This document shows positions 52,426-59,936 of a stretch of DNA of 64,000 nt, one piece after another; position 1 is the first letter of the stretch, and each line of letters starts with the position of its first letter. The position numbers and the translations under genes are program-made. This DNA comes from JOPF136 sp963773835 (lineage in GTDB: Bacteria; Acidobacteriota; Terriglobia; Acidiferrales; UBA7541). Where the stretch lies: contig CAVZCQ010000004.1 of assembly GCA_963773835.1 (NCBI GenBank), positions 1,116,001 to 1,180,000 on the forward strand, in the 5' to 3' direction. The notes below the pieces were generated by a model. The model made no database searches, was not told where the DNA came from, and saw only the letters and a list, made by a program, of their open reading frames with translations.

Positions 52426-53250
52426 TTAGAGCGGCTTGCGGGCGCGGACGAAGGCGCTCATGAATTTGCCTTCGAGTTGGGGAGCGACGGCGTCCGCATC
52501 GAGACCGGCGGCGACGAGGAACTGTCGGGCATCCGCGGCGTGATAGATGCGCGTGGGCTCCATTTCAATGGCCTCAAAGCCGGCGGCGGCGAGCTTCTGC
52601 CGGTAGGCCTCCTCGGCGAGCGCGCCAGCCACGCAGCCGACCCAGAGTTCCATGCTGCGGCGAATTTCGGGCGGCACTTCTCCGCGCACCACCACGTCGG
52701 AAATGGCCAGGCGGCCTCCCGGCTTCAGCACGCGGAAGGCTTCGCGGAAGACGCGGTCTTTATCGGAGGAGAGGTTGATGACGCAGTTGGAGACGATTAC
52801 GTCCACGGCGGCGGCAGGCAGCGGGATGTTTTCGATTTCGCCCTTCAGGAACTCGACGTTGCTGAGGCCTGATTTCCGTTTGTTTTGTTCGGCCAGGGCC
52901 AGCATTTCGTCAGTCATGTCCAGGCCGTAAGCTTTTCCCTGCGGACCCACGCGGCGGGCGGAGAGGAGCACGTCAATGCCGCCGCCGGAGCCGAGATCGA
53001 GCACGATTTCTCCGGGCTGGAGCTGCGCGAGGGCGGTCGGGTTGCCGCAGCCGAGCGAGGCGCGAAGAGCGTCCTCCGGAATCACGGAGGCTTCGCTGGC
53101 GCCGTAGAGATTCGAGGTGATGGGGTCGCAGCCCTCGATGGCGGAGGAAGGGCTGGAGCCGCAGCAGGCGCAGCCCGTGCCCGCAGCGACACGCTTTGCG
53201 GCCGCGCCGTACTTTTCTTTCACGACTTCCTTCACGTTGTCAGCACTCAT
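52426..53250 (-). CDS. arsM: Arsenite S-adenosylmethionine methyltransferase
   Basis: 274 aa from ATG 53250, with AAGGAGA upstream. Methyltransferase motif LDLGSGGGIDVLLSA, then the Cys residues typical of ArsM: 27, 29 and 30 (GCACCGS), one in NCVINLSSDKDR and one in VGCVAGAL. It methylates As(III) to volatile or less toxic species. It is last gene of the minus-strand run arsR-arsC-acr3-unknown-arsM, which together sense, reduce, export and methylate arsenic. Confidence 0.95.
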   Translation of the reverse strand: MSADNVKEVVKEKYGAAAKRVAAGTGCACCGSSPSSAIEGCDPITSNLYGASEASVIPEDALRASLGCGNPTALAQLQPGEIVLDLGSGGGIDVLLSARRVGPQGKAYGLDMTDEMLALAEQNKRKSGLSNVEFLKGEIENIPLPAAAVDVIVSNCVINLSSDKDRVFREAFRVLKPGGRLAISDVVVRGEVPPEIRRSMELWVGCVAGALAEEAYRQKLAAAGFEAIEMEPTRIYHAADARQFLVAAGLDADAVAPQLEGKFMSAFVRARKPL

Positions 53251-53367
53251 CAAAATCTCCTTTTCATTTTGACCAGCTCAGGCCGGCTGCCCGTTCAAAT
53301 TTTGTCGCCGGATGGCTGGATTCATCGCGGCTTCCTGGCGTAACCGTGCGAGCACGCAGGCACGCCG

Positions 53368-53757
53368 TCAAGCCGCCGGCACCGGGTGTTCGCGGACGAG
53401 GGCTTCGACCTTTTCTTTGAGCACCGCCAAGATGCCCTCATTGTTGGTGCCGCGGATGTCCACCGGCACGAAACGAGCGGGATCAAACCCGGTCCTGCGC
53501 ATCAGTTTCTGGAACAGCTTGTGTTGGGCCTCCGGCGCGCAGGCGCCGCTCACGATGTACGCTTCCGGGTCCTTCGCGGATTCGCGGAAGATATCGGCGA
53601 GAGCCTCATTGCCGCCCTGCCCGCAGAGCTGCGGATGCAGCACGGCATACTTTACTTCCAACTCCGACTCCACTTCAAAGGGGAGCGTGTTGAAGTCGCT
53701 GTCCTTAAACGATTGGCAGAGCCCCTTGCAATTGCACAGCAGCACTTTGATGGTCAT
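53368..53757 (-). CDS. HdrA N-terminal-like cysteine protein in the ars operon
   Basis: 129 aa with AAGGAG eight bases before the ATG. Cys8-x-Cys10-x3-Cys14 at the N-terminus (VLLCNCKGLC), Cys45 in HPQLCGQGG, Cys73 in VSGACAPEAQHKLF, and a closing VDIRGTNNEGILA. By eye this follows the N-terminal region of heterodisulfide reductase subunit A (CHCG..., TCS..., ACSPRTHE..., ANIRDQ...) but lacks the flavin and ferredoxin domains. It could bind an Fe-S cluster or arsenic. Its place between acr3 and arsM suggests a role in arsenic handling; this is inference. Confidence 0.7.
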   Translation of the reverse strand: MTIKVLLCNCKGLCQSFKDSDFNTLPFEVESELEVKYAVLHPQLCGQGGNEALADIFRESAKDPEAYIVSGACAPEAQHKLFQKLMRRTGFDPARFVPVDIRGTNNEGILAVLKEKVEALVREHPVPAA

Positions 53758-53769
53758 GGTCTTTTCTCC

Positions 53770-54915
53770 TTAAGATTCCGGGATAACGTCTTGCGCTGCC
53801 CCGGCCCCGGGCAGAGGCCCCAGTCCCGCGGCGGGAGATGGGGAGGGAACTGGGAACCAGTGGCGCGTGCGATTGCACACGGAACAAACCGACAGCATCA
53901 CCGGGACTTCAATCAGCACTCCGACCACGGTGGCCAGCGCCGCTCCCGAAGCCGGTCCGAAAAGGGCGATCGCGGTGGCCACGGCGAGTTCGAAGAAGTT
54001 GCTCGCGCCGATGAGCGCGCCCGGTGCGGCCACCGAATATTCCACATGGAATAAATGCATCAGCCCGTAGGCCAGCGCGGAGTTGAAATACACCTGAATA
54101 AGAATGGGAACGGCAATGAGCAGCACGTGAAAGGGCCTGCTGATGATGTTGTCCGCCTGAAAGGCGAAGATGAGGACGAGTGTGGCCAGGAGCGCGAGCA
54201 CCGTCACCGGCGAGAACCTGGGGAGCAGCACTTTTTCGAACCATTCCCGGCCGCGGCGGCGGACGAGCCAGGCCCGCAGAAGCGTCCCGGCAGCCAGGGG
54301 AATCACGATGAACGCCACCACGGAATCGAGCAGGACCCGGAAAGGCACCGAGAGCGAGGCGGCGCCGCTCACCAGGAACCGGACAATGGGGGCGAAGAGG
54401 AACAGCATGATCAAATCGTTCAGCGAGACCTGAACCAGCGTGTAGGCCGGGTCGCCTTCCGTCAGCGAACTCCACACGAACACCATGGCCGTGCAGGGTG
54501 CGGCGGCCAGCAAAATCGTCCCGGCGATGTACTGGTTCGCTTCCGCGGGGGCAATCCAGGCGGAAAAAACGTGACGGAAAAAAAGCCAGGCGACGAAGGC
54601 CATCGAAAAGGGCTTCACCATCCAATTGACGAACAGGGTGACGAGCACTCCCCTGGGCCTCTGCCCTACGCGGACCAGGGCCGTAAAATCCACCTTCATC
54701 ATCATGGGGATGATCATCAGCCAGATGAGCACGGCGATGGGAAGGTTGATGTGGCTTCCCTTTTCGAATTCGATCCCGCGAAGCGCCGCAGTGAAGGAAG
54801 GCAGGAAGATGCCGAGCAGGACGCCCACCACCATGCAGGCCGCCACCCAAACGCTCAAATAGCGATCGAAGAAGCCGAGCTTCTTCCGCGTGTCGCCTCT
54901 GCTTGTGTCCGTCAC
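53770..54915 (-). CDS. acr3: Arsenite efflux transporter Acr3
   Basis: About 381 aa from GTG 54915; the frame continues to 54966 with less likely residues. Ten hydrophobic segments in the bile acid/arsenite carrier fold, starting FFDRYLSVWVAACMVVGVLL. Conserved PMMMKVDF, and the family cysteine in LLAAAPCTAMVFVWS, with GASNFFELAVATAIALFG near the end. It exports As(III) driven by proton motive force. Encoded between arsC and the HdrA-like gene. Confidence 0.95.
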   Translation of the reverse strand: MTDTSRGDTRKKLGFFDRYLSVWVAACMVVGVLLGIFLPSFTAALRGIEFEKGSHINLPIAVLIWLMIIPMMMKVDFTALVRVGQRPRGVLVTLFVNWMVKPFSMAFVAWLFFRHVFSAWIAPAEANQYIAGTILLAAAPCTAMVFVWSSLTEGDPAYTLVQVSLNDLIMLFLFAPIVRFLVSGAASLSVPFRVLLDSVVAFIVIPLAAGTLLRAWLVRRRGREWFEKVLLPRFSPVTVLALLATLVLIFAFQADNIISRPFHVLLIAVPILIQVYFNSALAYGLMHLFHVEYSVAAPGALIGASNFFELAVATAIALFGPASGAALATVVGVLIEVPVMLSVCSVCNRTRHWFPVPSPSPAAGLGPLPGAGAAQDVIPES

Positions 54916-54994
54916 GGAATCACCCTTTTTGCCCGCTGGTGGCCGAGCGTGAGGGGCCACACGCACACGCGGTCTCCGGCATGGACCCGCCAGC

Positions 54995-55486
54995 TCATTG
55001 CAGTCCGATCCGATCGATTTCCTTCTTGATGGCGAGCCGGTCGAGGCTGGCGAGCGGCAGGCAAAGGAAAAGGCTGATTCTGCGCTCGAGGATCATGAAG
55101 GCGTCGCGGAAGGCGCGCTCGATTTCCGCGGGCGTGCCTTGCACGGTCGCAGGATCGGGAACGCCCCAGTGCGCGGTCATGGGCTGGCCGGGCCAGACGG
55201 GACAGACTTCGCGTGCCGCATTGTCGCAAACGGTAAAAACAAAATTCATCTCGGGAGCACCGGGCCTCGCAAATTCGTCCCAACTCTTGCACCGCAATTC
55301 TTTGGTGGGCAGGCGGGCGAGCTCGAGTTGACGGAGCGCTTCGGGGCGCACGGAGCCGGATGGATGGCTGCCGGCGCTGTAGGCGGTGAAATTCGGCATG
55401 CCTTTGCGGTTCAGGATGGCCTCGGCCATGATGGAGCGGGCAGAGTTACCCGTGCACAGGAACAGGACGTTGTAGCGTCCCTTCAT
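54995..55486 (-). CDS. arsC: Thioredoxin-coupled arsenate reductase
   Basis: 163 aa of low-molecular-weight phosphatase fold. Cys11-x5-Arg17 loop (LCTGNSARS) near the N-terminus, and the redox pair VCDNAAREVC with eight residues spacing, which marks the thioredoxin-type ArsC. It reduces As(V) to As(III) for export by Acr3. Its start overlaps the arsR stop by four bases. Confidence 0.95.
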   Translation of the reverse strand: MKGRYNVLFLCTGNSARSIMAEAILNRKGMPNFTAYSAGSHPSGSVRPEALRQLELARLPTKELRCKSWDEFARPGAPEMNFVFTVCDNAAREVCPVWPGQPMTAHWGVPDPATVQGTPAEIERAFRDAFMILERRISLFLCLPLASLDRLAIKKEIDRIGLQ

Positions 55487-55866
55487 GATGGCCTCCTGGA
55501 GCGCAGGTGCTTGCGGTTTGGCCCCGGACCAGCGGGAGGGCAGGCGGCTTCGCGCCGCCCCTCCGGACGAGGATTGCTCCCGCCTCCACAGCAGCAGTTT
55601 TCCGTCAGGAACTCAGCCAGGCCGCTGACGGCCTCAATGCGCGGGGAATAGCGGATGGAACGGCCATTTTTGTGCGGCTCGACCAGGCGGGCGGCGGCCA
55701 GCACGTTGAGGTGGAAGGAAAGCGTGGGCCCGGGCAAATGCAGTTGACGGGCAATGCGGCCTGCGGGCAGACCCAGAGGGGCATAACGCACGAGGAGGCG
55801 GAAGATGTTCAGGCGCGTCTCCTGAGCGAGGGCGGCGAGGGAATCGACGGCGTCTAATGTATTCAT
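55483..55866 (-). CDS. arsR: ArsR family repressor
   Basis: 127 aa. Winged helix with the ArsR recognition region: AGRIARQLHLPGPTLSFHLN, VLAAARLVEPHKNGRSIRYS. Unlike E. coli ArsR, the first helix pair has no ELCVC motif; instead three cysteines (91-93) follow FLTEN near the end, a likely As(III) site. A Pro/Arg-rich tail of ~30 residues follows. It represses the ars operon through the palindrome that overlaps its own start codon. Confidence 0.93.
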   Translation of the reverse strand: MNTLDAVDSLAALAQETRLNIFRLLVRYAPLGLPAGRIARQLHLPGPTLSFHLNVLAAARLVEPHKNGRSIRYSPRIEAVSGLAEFLTENCCCGGGSNPRPEGRREAACPPAGPGPNRKHLRSRRPS

Positions 55867-55888
55867 ATTTCCAGAACAATGGAAATAT
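55865..55888. promoter_or_regulatory. ArsR operator palindrome
   Basis: ATATTTCC-N8-GGAAATAT, perfect 8-bp arms. One arm overlaps the arsR start codon, the other overlaps the -10 element, so repressor binding would block initiation. Confidence 0.8.
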
Positions 55889-55912
55889 ATACCGGCGGGC
55901 CCCGGATGTCAA
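55884..55912 (-). promoter_or_regulatory. ars operon promoter
   Basis: Minus strand: -35 TTGACA (plus 55907-55912), 17-base spacer, -10 TATATT (plus 55884-55889). Expected start near 55877, leaving a leader of about ten bases. Confidence 0.82.
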
Positions 55913-55957
55913 TGGTTCCCCGGTGGGGAGGCGCGCCGGGGGACGCACAGGCCACCC

Positions 55958-55986
55958 TTGCCACTTTGTAATTTATAAGTTACACT
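55958..55986 (+). promoter_or_regulatory. Promoter and operator of the higBA-like module
   Basis: -35 TTGCCA (55958-55963), 17-base spacer, -10 TACACT (55981-55986). The near-perfect 18-bp palindrome TGTAATTTATAAGTTACA (55967-55984) spans the spacer and -10. GTG 55994 follows seven bases after the -10, so the mRNA is predicted to be leaderless. Confidence 0.7.
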
Positions 55987-55993
55987 TACCCCC

Positions 55994-56323
55994 GTGATCG
56001 AGGTTCGCCATTACGTGAGCCGCGCCGGAAAGGACGTCTTCGACGAATGGCTATCACGGCTCACGGATCTCCGCGCACAGGCAAAGATTGCGAGCCGGAT
56101 CAACCGGCTTGCGGCGGGAAACTTCGGGGATTGCAAGCCACTGCGGCAAGGGTTGTGCGAGTTGCGGATTGATTGGGGACCCGGCTACCGGGTCTATTAC
56201 GCGATGCTCGGCGCGGCCTGCGCTTTGCTGCTTTGCGGAGGCGACCAGCGAAAACAGTCCACCGATATTGGGCGAGCTCTCGACTACCTCCAGGACTACA
56301 AGGAAAGGACCGGGACGGTATGA
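55994..56323 (+). CDS. RelE/HigB-like toxin (Gp49 type)
   Basis: 109 aa. RelE-fold toxin of the phage-derived Gp49/HigB group: VFDEWLSRLTDLRAQAKIAS, then RINRLAAGNFGDCKPLRQGL, CELRIDWGPGYRVYYA, and a final LLCGGDQRKQSTDIGRALDY. These cleave mRNA on the ribosome. The stop codon overlaps the antitoxin ATG (ATGA). It is divergent from the ars operon and shares a 127-base intergenic region with it. Confidence 0.88.
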   Translation: MIEVRHYVSRAGKDVFDEWLSRLTDLRAQAKIASRINRLAAGNFGDCKPLRQGLCELRIDWGPGYRVYYAMLGAACALLLCGGDQRKQSTDIGRALDYLQDYKERTGTV

Positions 56324-56622
56324 AACGCAAAGCGAGCATTTCCCACGATGAAGCCATGGTTCGCCGGCTCCGCAAGGACCCGAAATTCGCTGCTGAATAC
56401 CTGAAAGCTGCATTGGAGGATGAAGACGACCCTCGGGTGCTGCTGATCACCTTGCGCCATCTGGCGCAGGCCCAGGGGATTGCCAAGGTGGCGAAAGCGG
56501 CGGGGATTGAGCGCGAAAGTCTCTACCGCGCGTTGTCCGTCCAGGGCAATCCGCGACTTTCCACGCTGGTAGCGGTAACGCGAGCCATCGGAGTGCGGCT
56601 GACAGTCGAGGTTGCCCAATAG
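56320..56622 (+). CDS. HTH antitoxin of the higBA-like module
   Basis: 100 aa from ATG 56320. N-terminal part with SHDEAMVRRLRKDPKFAAEY, C-terminal HTH: AQAQGIAKVAKAAGIERESL, YRALSVQGNPRLSTLVAVTR. This is the addiction-module antidote pattern. It should bind the palindrome at 55967-55984 and repress the module. It ends 59 bases before the convergent anti-sigma gene. Confidence 0.9.
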   Translation: MKRKASISHDEAMVRRLRKDPKFAAEYLKAALEDEDDPRVLLITLRHLAQAQGIAKVAKAAGIERESLYRALSVQGNPRLSTLVAVTRAIGVRLTVEVAQ

Positions 56623-56681
56623 GCTGACGACCGCGATTGCGCGCGGGCGACTCCCTTAGGGCTGGATGAGAGCGGTGCTGC

Positions 56682-57374
56682 TCAGCCGCGGACGTGGAAT
56701 TCGTCGAAGCGGACGATGACGCGGCCGCCGGCGGTGGGCCGGCCGAAGCTCAACTGCGGATGGAAGTGCGAGAACATCATGATGTGGTCGAGCTGGCGGA
56801 GCGCCTCGCGGTCGGGCCGGCCGGAAAGCACCTGGTAGCTCACCGCCTGGCCCTCGGCATTGACGGTGAATTCCACCAGGTTGACGTCGGCGCTGATGTC
56901 GGGGATGCGCTGCGCTCCGGCGGAAGCGGGCAGCGCCGAAAGCGACTCGAGGCGCGCCGGCTGGGTAACGGGAATGGGCTGGTCGTGCGGCACGGCGCCG
57001 AGCGGCACGCCCAAAAACAGGCTGTGGAGCATCAGGGCATAGACAAACAGCGACGTGGCCACGCCACCGGTGGCAGGAACCGCCAGCGGTTCCAGAAAGT
57101 CTTCCAACATGCGGGTGGCGGCGCGGCGAACGCGGCGCCACACGGTCTCGCGGCGGGCATGGTCCACGGCCAGCCGGATGCGGAGAGAGAGAGCGGGAGG
57201 CGGAGCGGGTGGCTCGGCATGGGCCAGCAGGCCAGCCATGCGCGCGTAGCCTTCGAGCTGGCTGCGGCATTCGCCGCAAGCCGGGAGATGATGCGCCACG
57301 GCGGCATGCTCCCGCGTGGAAAGCGCGCCATCCAGATATCCGGGCAGCAGGCGACGGACGGTGCGGCAGGTCAT
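56682..57374 (-). CDS. Anti-sigma factor with zinc-finger N-terminus and TonB-like C-terminus
   Basis: 230 aa from ATG 57374. The N-terminal anti-sigma zinc finger is visible: Cys in TCRTVRRLLPGYLDG, then HAAVAHHLPACGEC (H-x3-HH...C-x2-C). A membrane segment lies near residues 107-130 (VATSLFVYALMLHSLFLG). The last ~75 residues (NLVEFTVNAEGQAVSYQVLS, then LDHIMMFSHFHPQLSFGRP) resemble a TonB C-terminal domain. Its ATG overlaps the sigma factor stop codon by four bases. It should hold the ECF sigma at the membrane until a periplasmic signal. Confidence 0.83.
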   Translation of the reverse strand: MTCRTVRRLLPGYLDGALSTREHAAVAHHLPACGECRSQLEGYARMAGLLAHAEPPAPPPALSLRIRLAVDHARRETVWRRVRRAATRMLEDFLEPLAVPATGGVATSLFVYALMLHSLFLGVPLGAVPHDQPIPVTQPARLESLSALPASAGAQRIPDISADVNLVEFTVNAEGQAVSYQVLSGRPDREALRQLDHIMMFSHFHPQLSFGRPTAGGRVIVRFDEFHVRG

Positions 57375-58027
57375 CGTTCGCCTCCTGCCATCTCGCCAGC
57401 GATCAGGTGGCCCGGGCGCACAGACGTTTTCGAGCCGCTCAATTCCGCTTCGAGCAAATCCTTCAGGGTGCGCCGGCCGCGCAGGATGCGCGACTTCACG
57501 GTACCCACGGAGATTTCGAGCACGTCGGCAATTTCCTCGTATGACAGGCCTTCCAGGTCGCGAAGCGCCACGGCGCTGCGGAACACCTGCGGGAGGCGCG
57601 CGAGGGCGCGGCGGACAGACTGCTGGGTTTCGCGGGCGACGCAGGCGTCGAACGGGCTGGGTTCGGTGGCGACGCCGAGCGACTCGTCTCCGATCCCGGT
57701 GGCCTCGTACGACGTTTCCTTCGACTGGTGGCGCCGCCACCAGCGGCGCTGGTTGAGCGCCTCGCGGATGGCGATGCGGTACAGCCACGTTTTCAGCGAG
57801 CTGCCGCGGCGGAAGCCGCGGATGCCGCGGAAAGCTTTCAGGAAAACTTCCTGGGTAGTGTCGGCCGCGTCGGCAGGGTTGCCCAGCATCTGGCAGAGCA
57901 GGCGGAACAGGGGCGCGTGGAAGTGCTGGATGAGGGCGTCGAAGGCCGCGGGAGAGCCGGCTTGCAGCTCGGTGACGACTTCGGCCTCGTCGCGGCCCCA
58001 GGAAAGGGCCTGTGCCATCTGGGCCAT
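57371..58027 (-). CDS. ECF-type RNA polymerase sigma factor
   Basis: 218 aa from ATG 58027, chosen because GAGGAA (plus 58037-58042) lies nine bases upstream; the very long upstream extension of this frame crosses the SDR genes and is not coding. Region 2: FDALIQHFHAPLFRLLCQML, DAADTTQEVFLKAFRGIRGF, LKTWLYRIAIREALN. Region 4: RALARLPQVFRSAVALRDLE, GLSYEEIADVLEISVGTVKS. It is of the RpoE-like group and is translated together with the anti-sigma factor downstream. Confidence 0.95.
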   Translation of the reverse strand: MAQMAQALSWGRDEAEVVTELQAGSPAAFDALIQHFHAPLFRLLCQMLGNPADAADTTQEVFLKAFRGIRGFRRGSSLKTWLYRIAIREALNQRRWWRRHQSKETSYEATGIGDESLGVATEPSPFDACVARETQQSVRRALARLPQVFRSAVALRDLEGLSYEEIADVLEISVGTVKSRILRGRRTLKDLLEAELSGSKTSVRPGHLIAGEMAGGER

Positions 58028-58372
58028 GCGGGTCAGTTCCTCGCCGTGAGCTTCACATGCCGGCTCGGCGCGCCCCGCCGCCAATTCGGGCGTGAACGCC
58101 GAGTTCGTCTTTCGATGATTAGACACCGCTCTGCCCTGCCGGGTTCCCGCGCCTGCTCCGCCGCATGCGCAGCGGAGGGGCGGCCTCCGGCATGTGTCAT
58201 AAGAATAGCACCAGGCCCCGAACTGTTGCCTGGAGGGAGACTGAGCGCGGGAGATGCGTAGTGGATTCCCCGGGACCACGCGGCGTCCATGCGTCCGGCT
58301 GGCCGCGGCCAGTGCTGGCGTATACTCGGGGCGCATTTCGGGAGATTTTGGGGCGAGGCCAGCGGAGGACGG
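58028..58372. other. Intergenic stretch between sigma factor and first SDR gene
   Basis: 345 bases between divergent genes. On the minus strand it has the sigma gene ribosome site, on the plus strand GGAGG before SDR 1. No clear promoter pair or hairpin was found. Confidence 0.4.
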
Positions 58373-59125
58373 ATGCGAGGGCTCAAAGGCAAATGCGTGC
58401 TGATTACCGGCGGGGCCAGCGGCATTGGCGCGGCGACTGCAGCCCGGTTTTTGGAGGAGGGCGCGCGGGTGTGCGTCCTGGACCGCGATGCGGCGGCGCG
58501 CGAGCGCATCACGCGCGAACTGCCGGGACTGGCGGGCGCACTGGCGGGCGACGTGGGGCGGCTGGAAGAAGTGCAGGCGGCGTTCGGCAAAGCGGTCGTG
58601 CGGATGGGCGGCGTGGACGTGCTCATCAACAACGCCGGCATCAGCATCCGGCACCGCTTCCTGGACATCACGGCGGAAGAATGGGACCGCGTGATGGCGG
58701 TGAACCTCACGGGCGTGTTCTACGTGGCGCAGACGGCGGCGCGGCACATGGTCGAGCGCGGGTCGGGAGTCATCCTGCAAACCGCTTCGACCAACGGGAT
58801 GGCAGGTCATCCGCTGTATGCGGACTACAACGCGACAAAGGCGGGCGTCATCTCGCTGACGAAGACGATGGCACTGGAGCTGGCGCCGCGGGTGCGCGTG
58901 AATGCGATTGCGCCCGGCTACGTGCTCACCCCGATGCAGCGCGCCGAATATACAGACGAGATGCTGGAGGCGGTGAACCAGAAAATCCCGCTCCGGCGGC
59001 ATGCGAAGCCGGATGAGATTGCCGGGCTGTTTGCTTACCTGGCTTCCGACGATGCGCAGTATGTGACCGGGCAGGTGTTCGTGATGGATGGAGGCGAGAC
59101 GGCGGGCGACCTGGCCAGCCGGTGA
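58373..59125 (+). CDS. Short-chain dehydrogenase/reductase 1
   Basis: 250 aa from ATG 58373 (GGAGG at 58364-58368). Cofactor motif TGGASGIGAATA, NNAGIS, catalytic Ser in QTASTNGMAG, Tyr and Lys in YNATKAG, and VNAIAPGYVLTPM. The Asp at the end of strand 2 (LDRDAA) suggests NAD(H). Substrate unknown. It is first of three co-directional SDR genes followed by a class III aminotransferase and a ProC-like gene, so a small-molecule pathway is likely. Confidence 0.92.
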   Translation: MRGLKGKCVLITGGASGIGAATAARFLEEGARVCVLDRDAAARERITRELPGLAGALAGDVGRLEEVQAAFGKAVVRMGGVDVLINNAGISIRHRFLDITAEEWDRVMAVNLTGVFYVAQTAARHMVERGSGVILQTASTNGMAGHPLYADYNATKAGVISLTKTMALELAPRVRVNAIAPGYVLTPMQRAEYTDEMLEAVNQKIPLRRHAKPDEIAGLFAYLASDDAQYVTGQVFVMDGGETAGDLASR

Positions 59126-59135
59126 AACTGCGCGG

Positions 59136-59912
59136 ATGGCGAATCCACTCACGCGCGGCGGGCTGGCGGAGAAAGTTGCCGTGGTCACCGGCGCAGCGTC
59201 GGGGATCGGCCGAGCAATCGCTCTCCGGTTCGCCGCGGAAGGCGCCGCGGTGCTTCTGGCCGATGTGAATGAGGCGGCGGGTGCAGCAGCGGCCGTGGAA
59301 GCCGCGCGCGCGGGGGGACGGGCGCAGTTCGTGCGCGCGGACGTGACTCGCGCCGGCGATTGCGCGGCCGCGATTGCGGCGGCGGTGACGGCATTCGGCG
59401 GGCTGCACATCCTGGTGAACTGCGCGGGAATCATCCGCCGCGCTACGGTGACGGAGATGGCCGAGGCGGACTGGGATCTGGTGATGGACGTGAACGCGAA
59501 ATCCGTGTTCCTGATGTCGCGCGAGGCCATGCCGCATCTGGCCGCGGCGCGCGGCGCGATTGTGAATATCGCCTCGGGATGGGGACTGGCCGCGGGGCCG
59601 CGCGCGGCCGTCTATTGCGCCTCGAAGGCCGCGGTTGTGCTGCTGACCAAAGCGATGGCCATCGACCATGGCGCGCAGGGTGTACGCGTGAACTGCATCT
59701 GTCCCGGCGATACGGACACGCCGATGCTCCGAGAAGAGGCCCGCCAGTTGGGCGAGCCGGCCGCGGAGTTTCTGGCCGATGCCGCGCGCAGGCCGCTCCG
59801 GCGCATCGGGCGGCCGGAAGAAATCGCCGATGCAGCCGTTTTCCTGGCCAGCGACGCGGCTCAGTTCATCACCGGAACGTCGCTGGTGGTGGACGGCGGC
59901 GGGCTGGCCTGA
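59136..59912 (+). CDS. Short-chain dehydrogenase/reductase 2
   Basis: 258 aa from ATG 59136. TGAASGIGRAIALRFA, NCAGII, catalytic Ser in NIASGWGLA, Tyr-x3-Lys in YCASKAA, then AMAIDHGAQGVRVNCICPGD and DTPML. It is more similar to SDR 3 than to SDR 1, sharing the motif S-G-W-G and the string VNCICPGD, so the two look like a tandem duplication. Strand-2 Asp (LADVN) suggests NAD(H). Confidence 0.92.
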   Translation: MANPLTRGGLAEKVAVVTGAASGIGRAIALRFAAEGAAVLLADVNEAAGAAAAVEAARAGGRAQFVRADVTRAGDCAAAIAAAVTAFGGLHILVNCAGIIRRATVTEMAEADWDLVMDVNAKSVFLMSREAMPHLAAARGAIVNIASGWGLAAGPRAAVYCASKAAVVLLTKAMAIDHGAQGVRVNCICPGDTDTPMLREEARQLGEPAAEFLADAARRPLRRIGRPEEIADAAVFLASDAAQFITGTSLVVDGGGLA

Positions 59913-59936
59913 CGGGCAAACGGAGGAGAGGACGAG

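Noticed and set aside
58028..59530. Very long minus-strand extension of the sigma factor frame
   Set aside because: It crosses SDR genes 1 and 2 in antisense, has no domain motif and is preceded by a better start at 58027 with a ribosome site.
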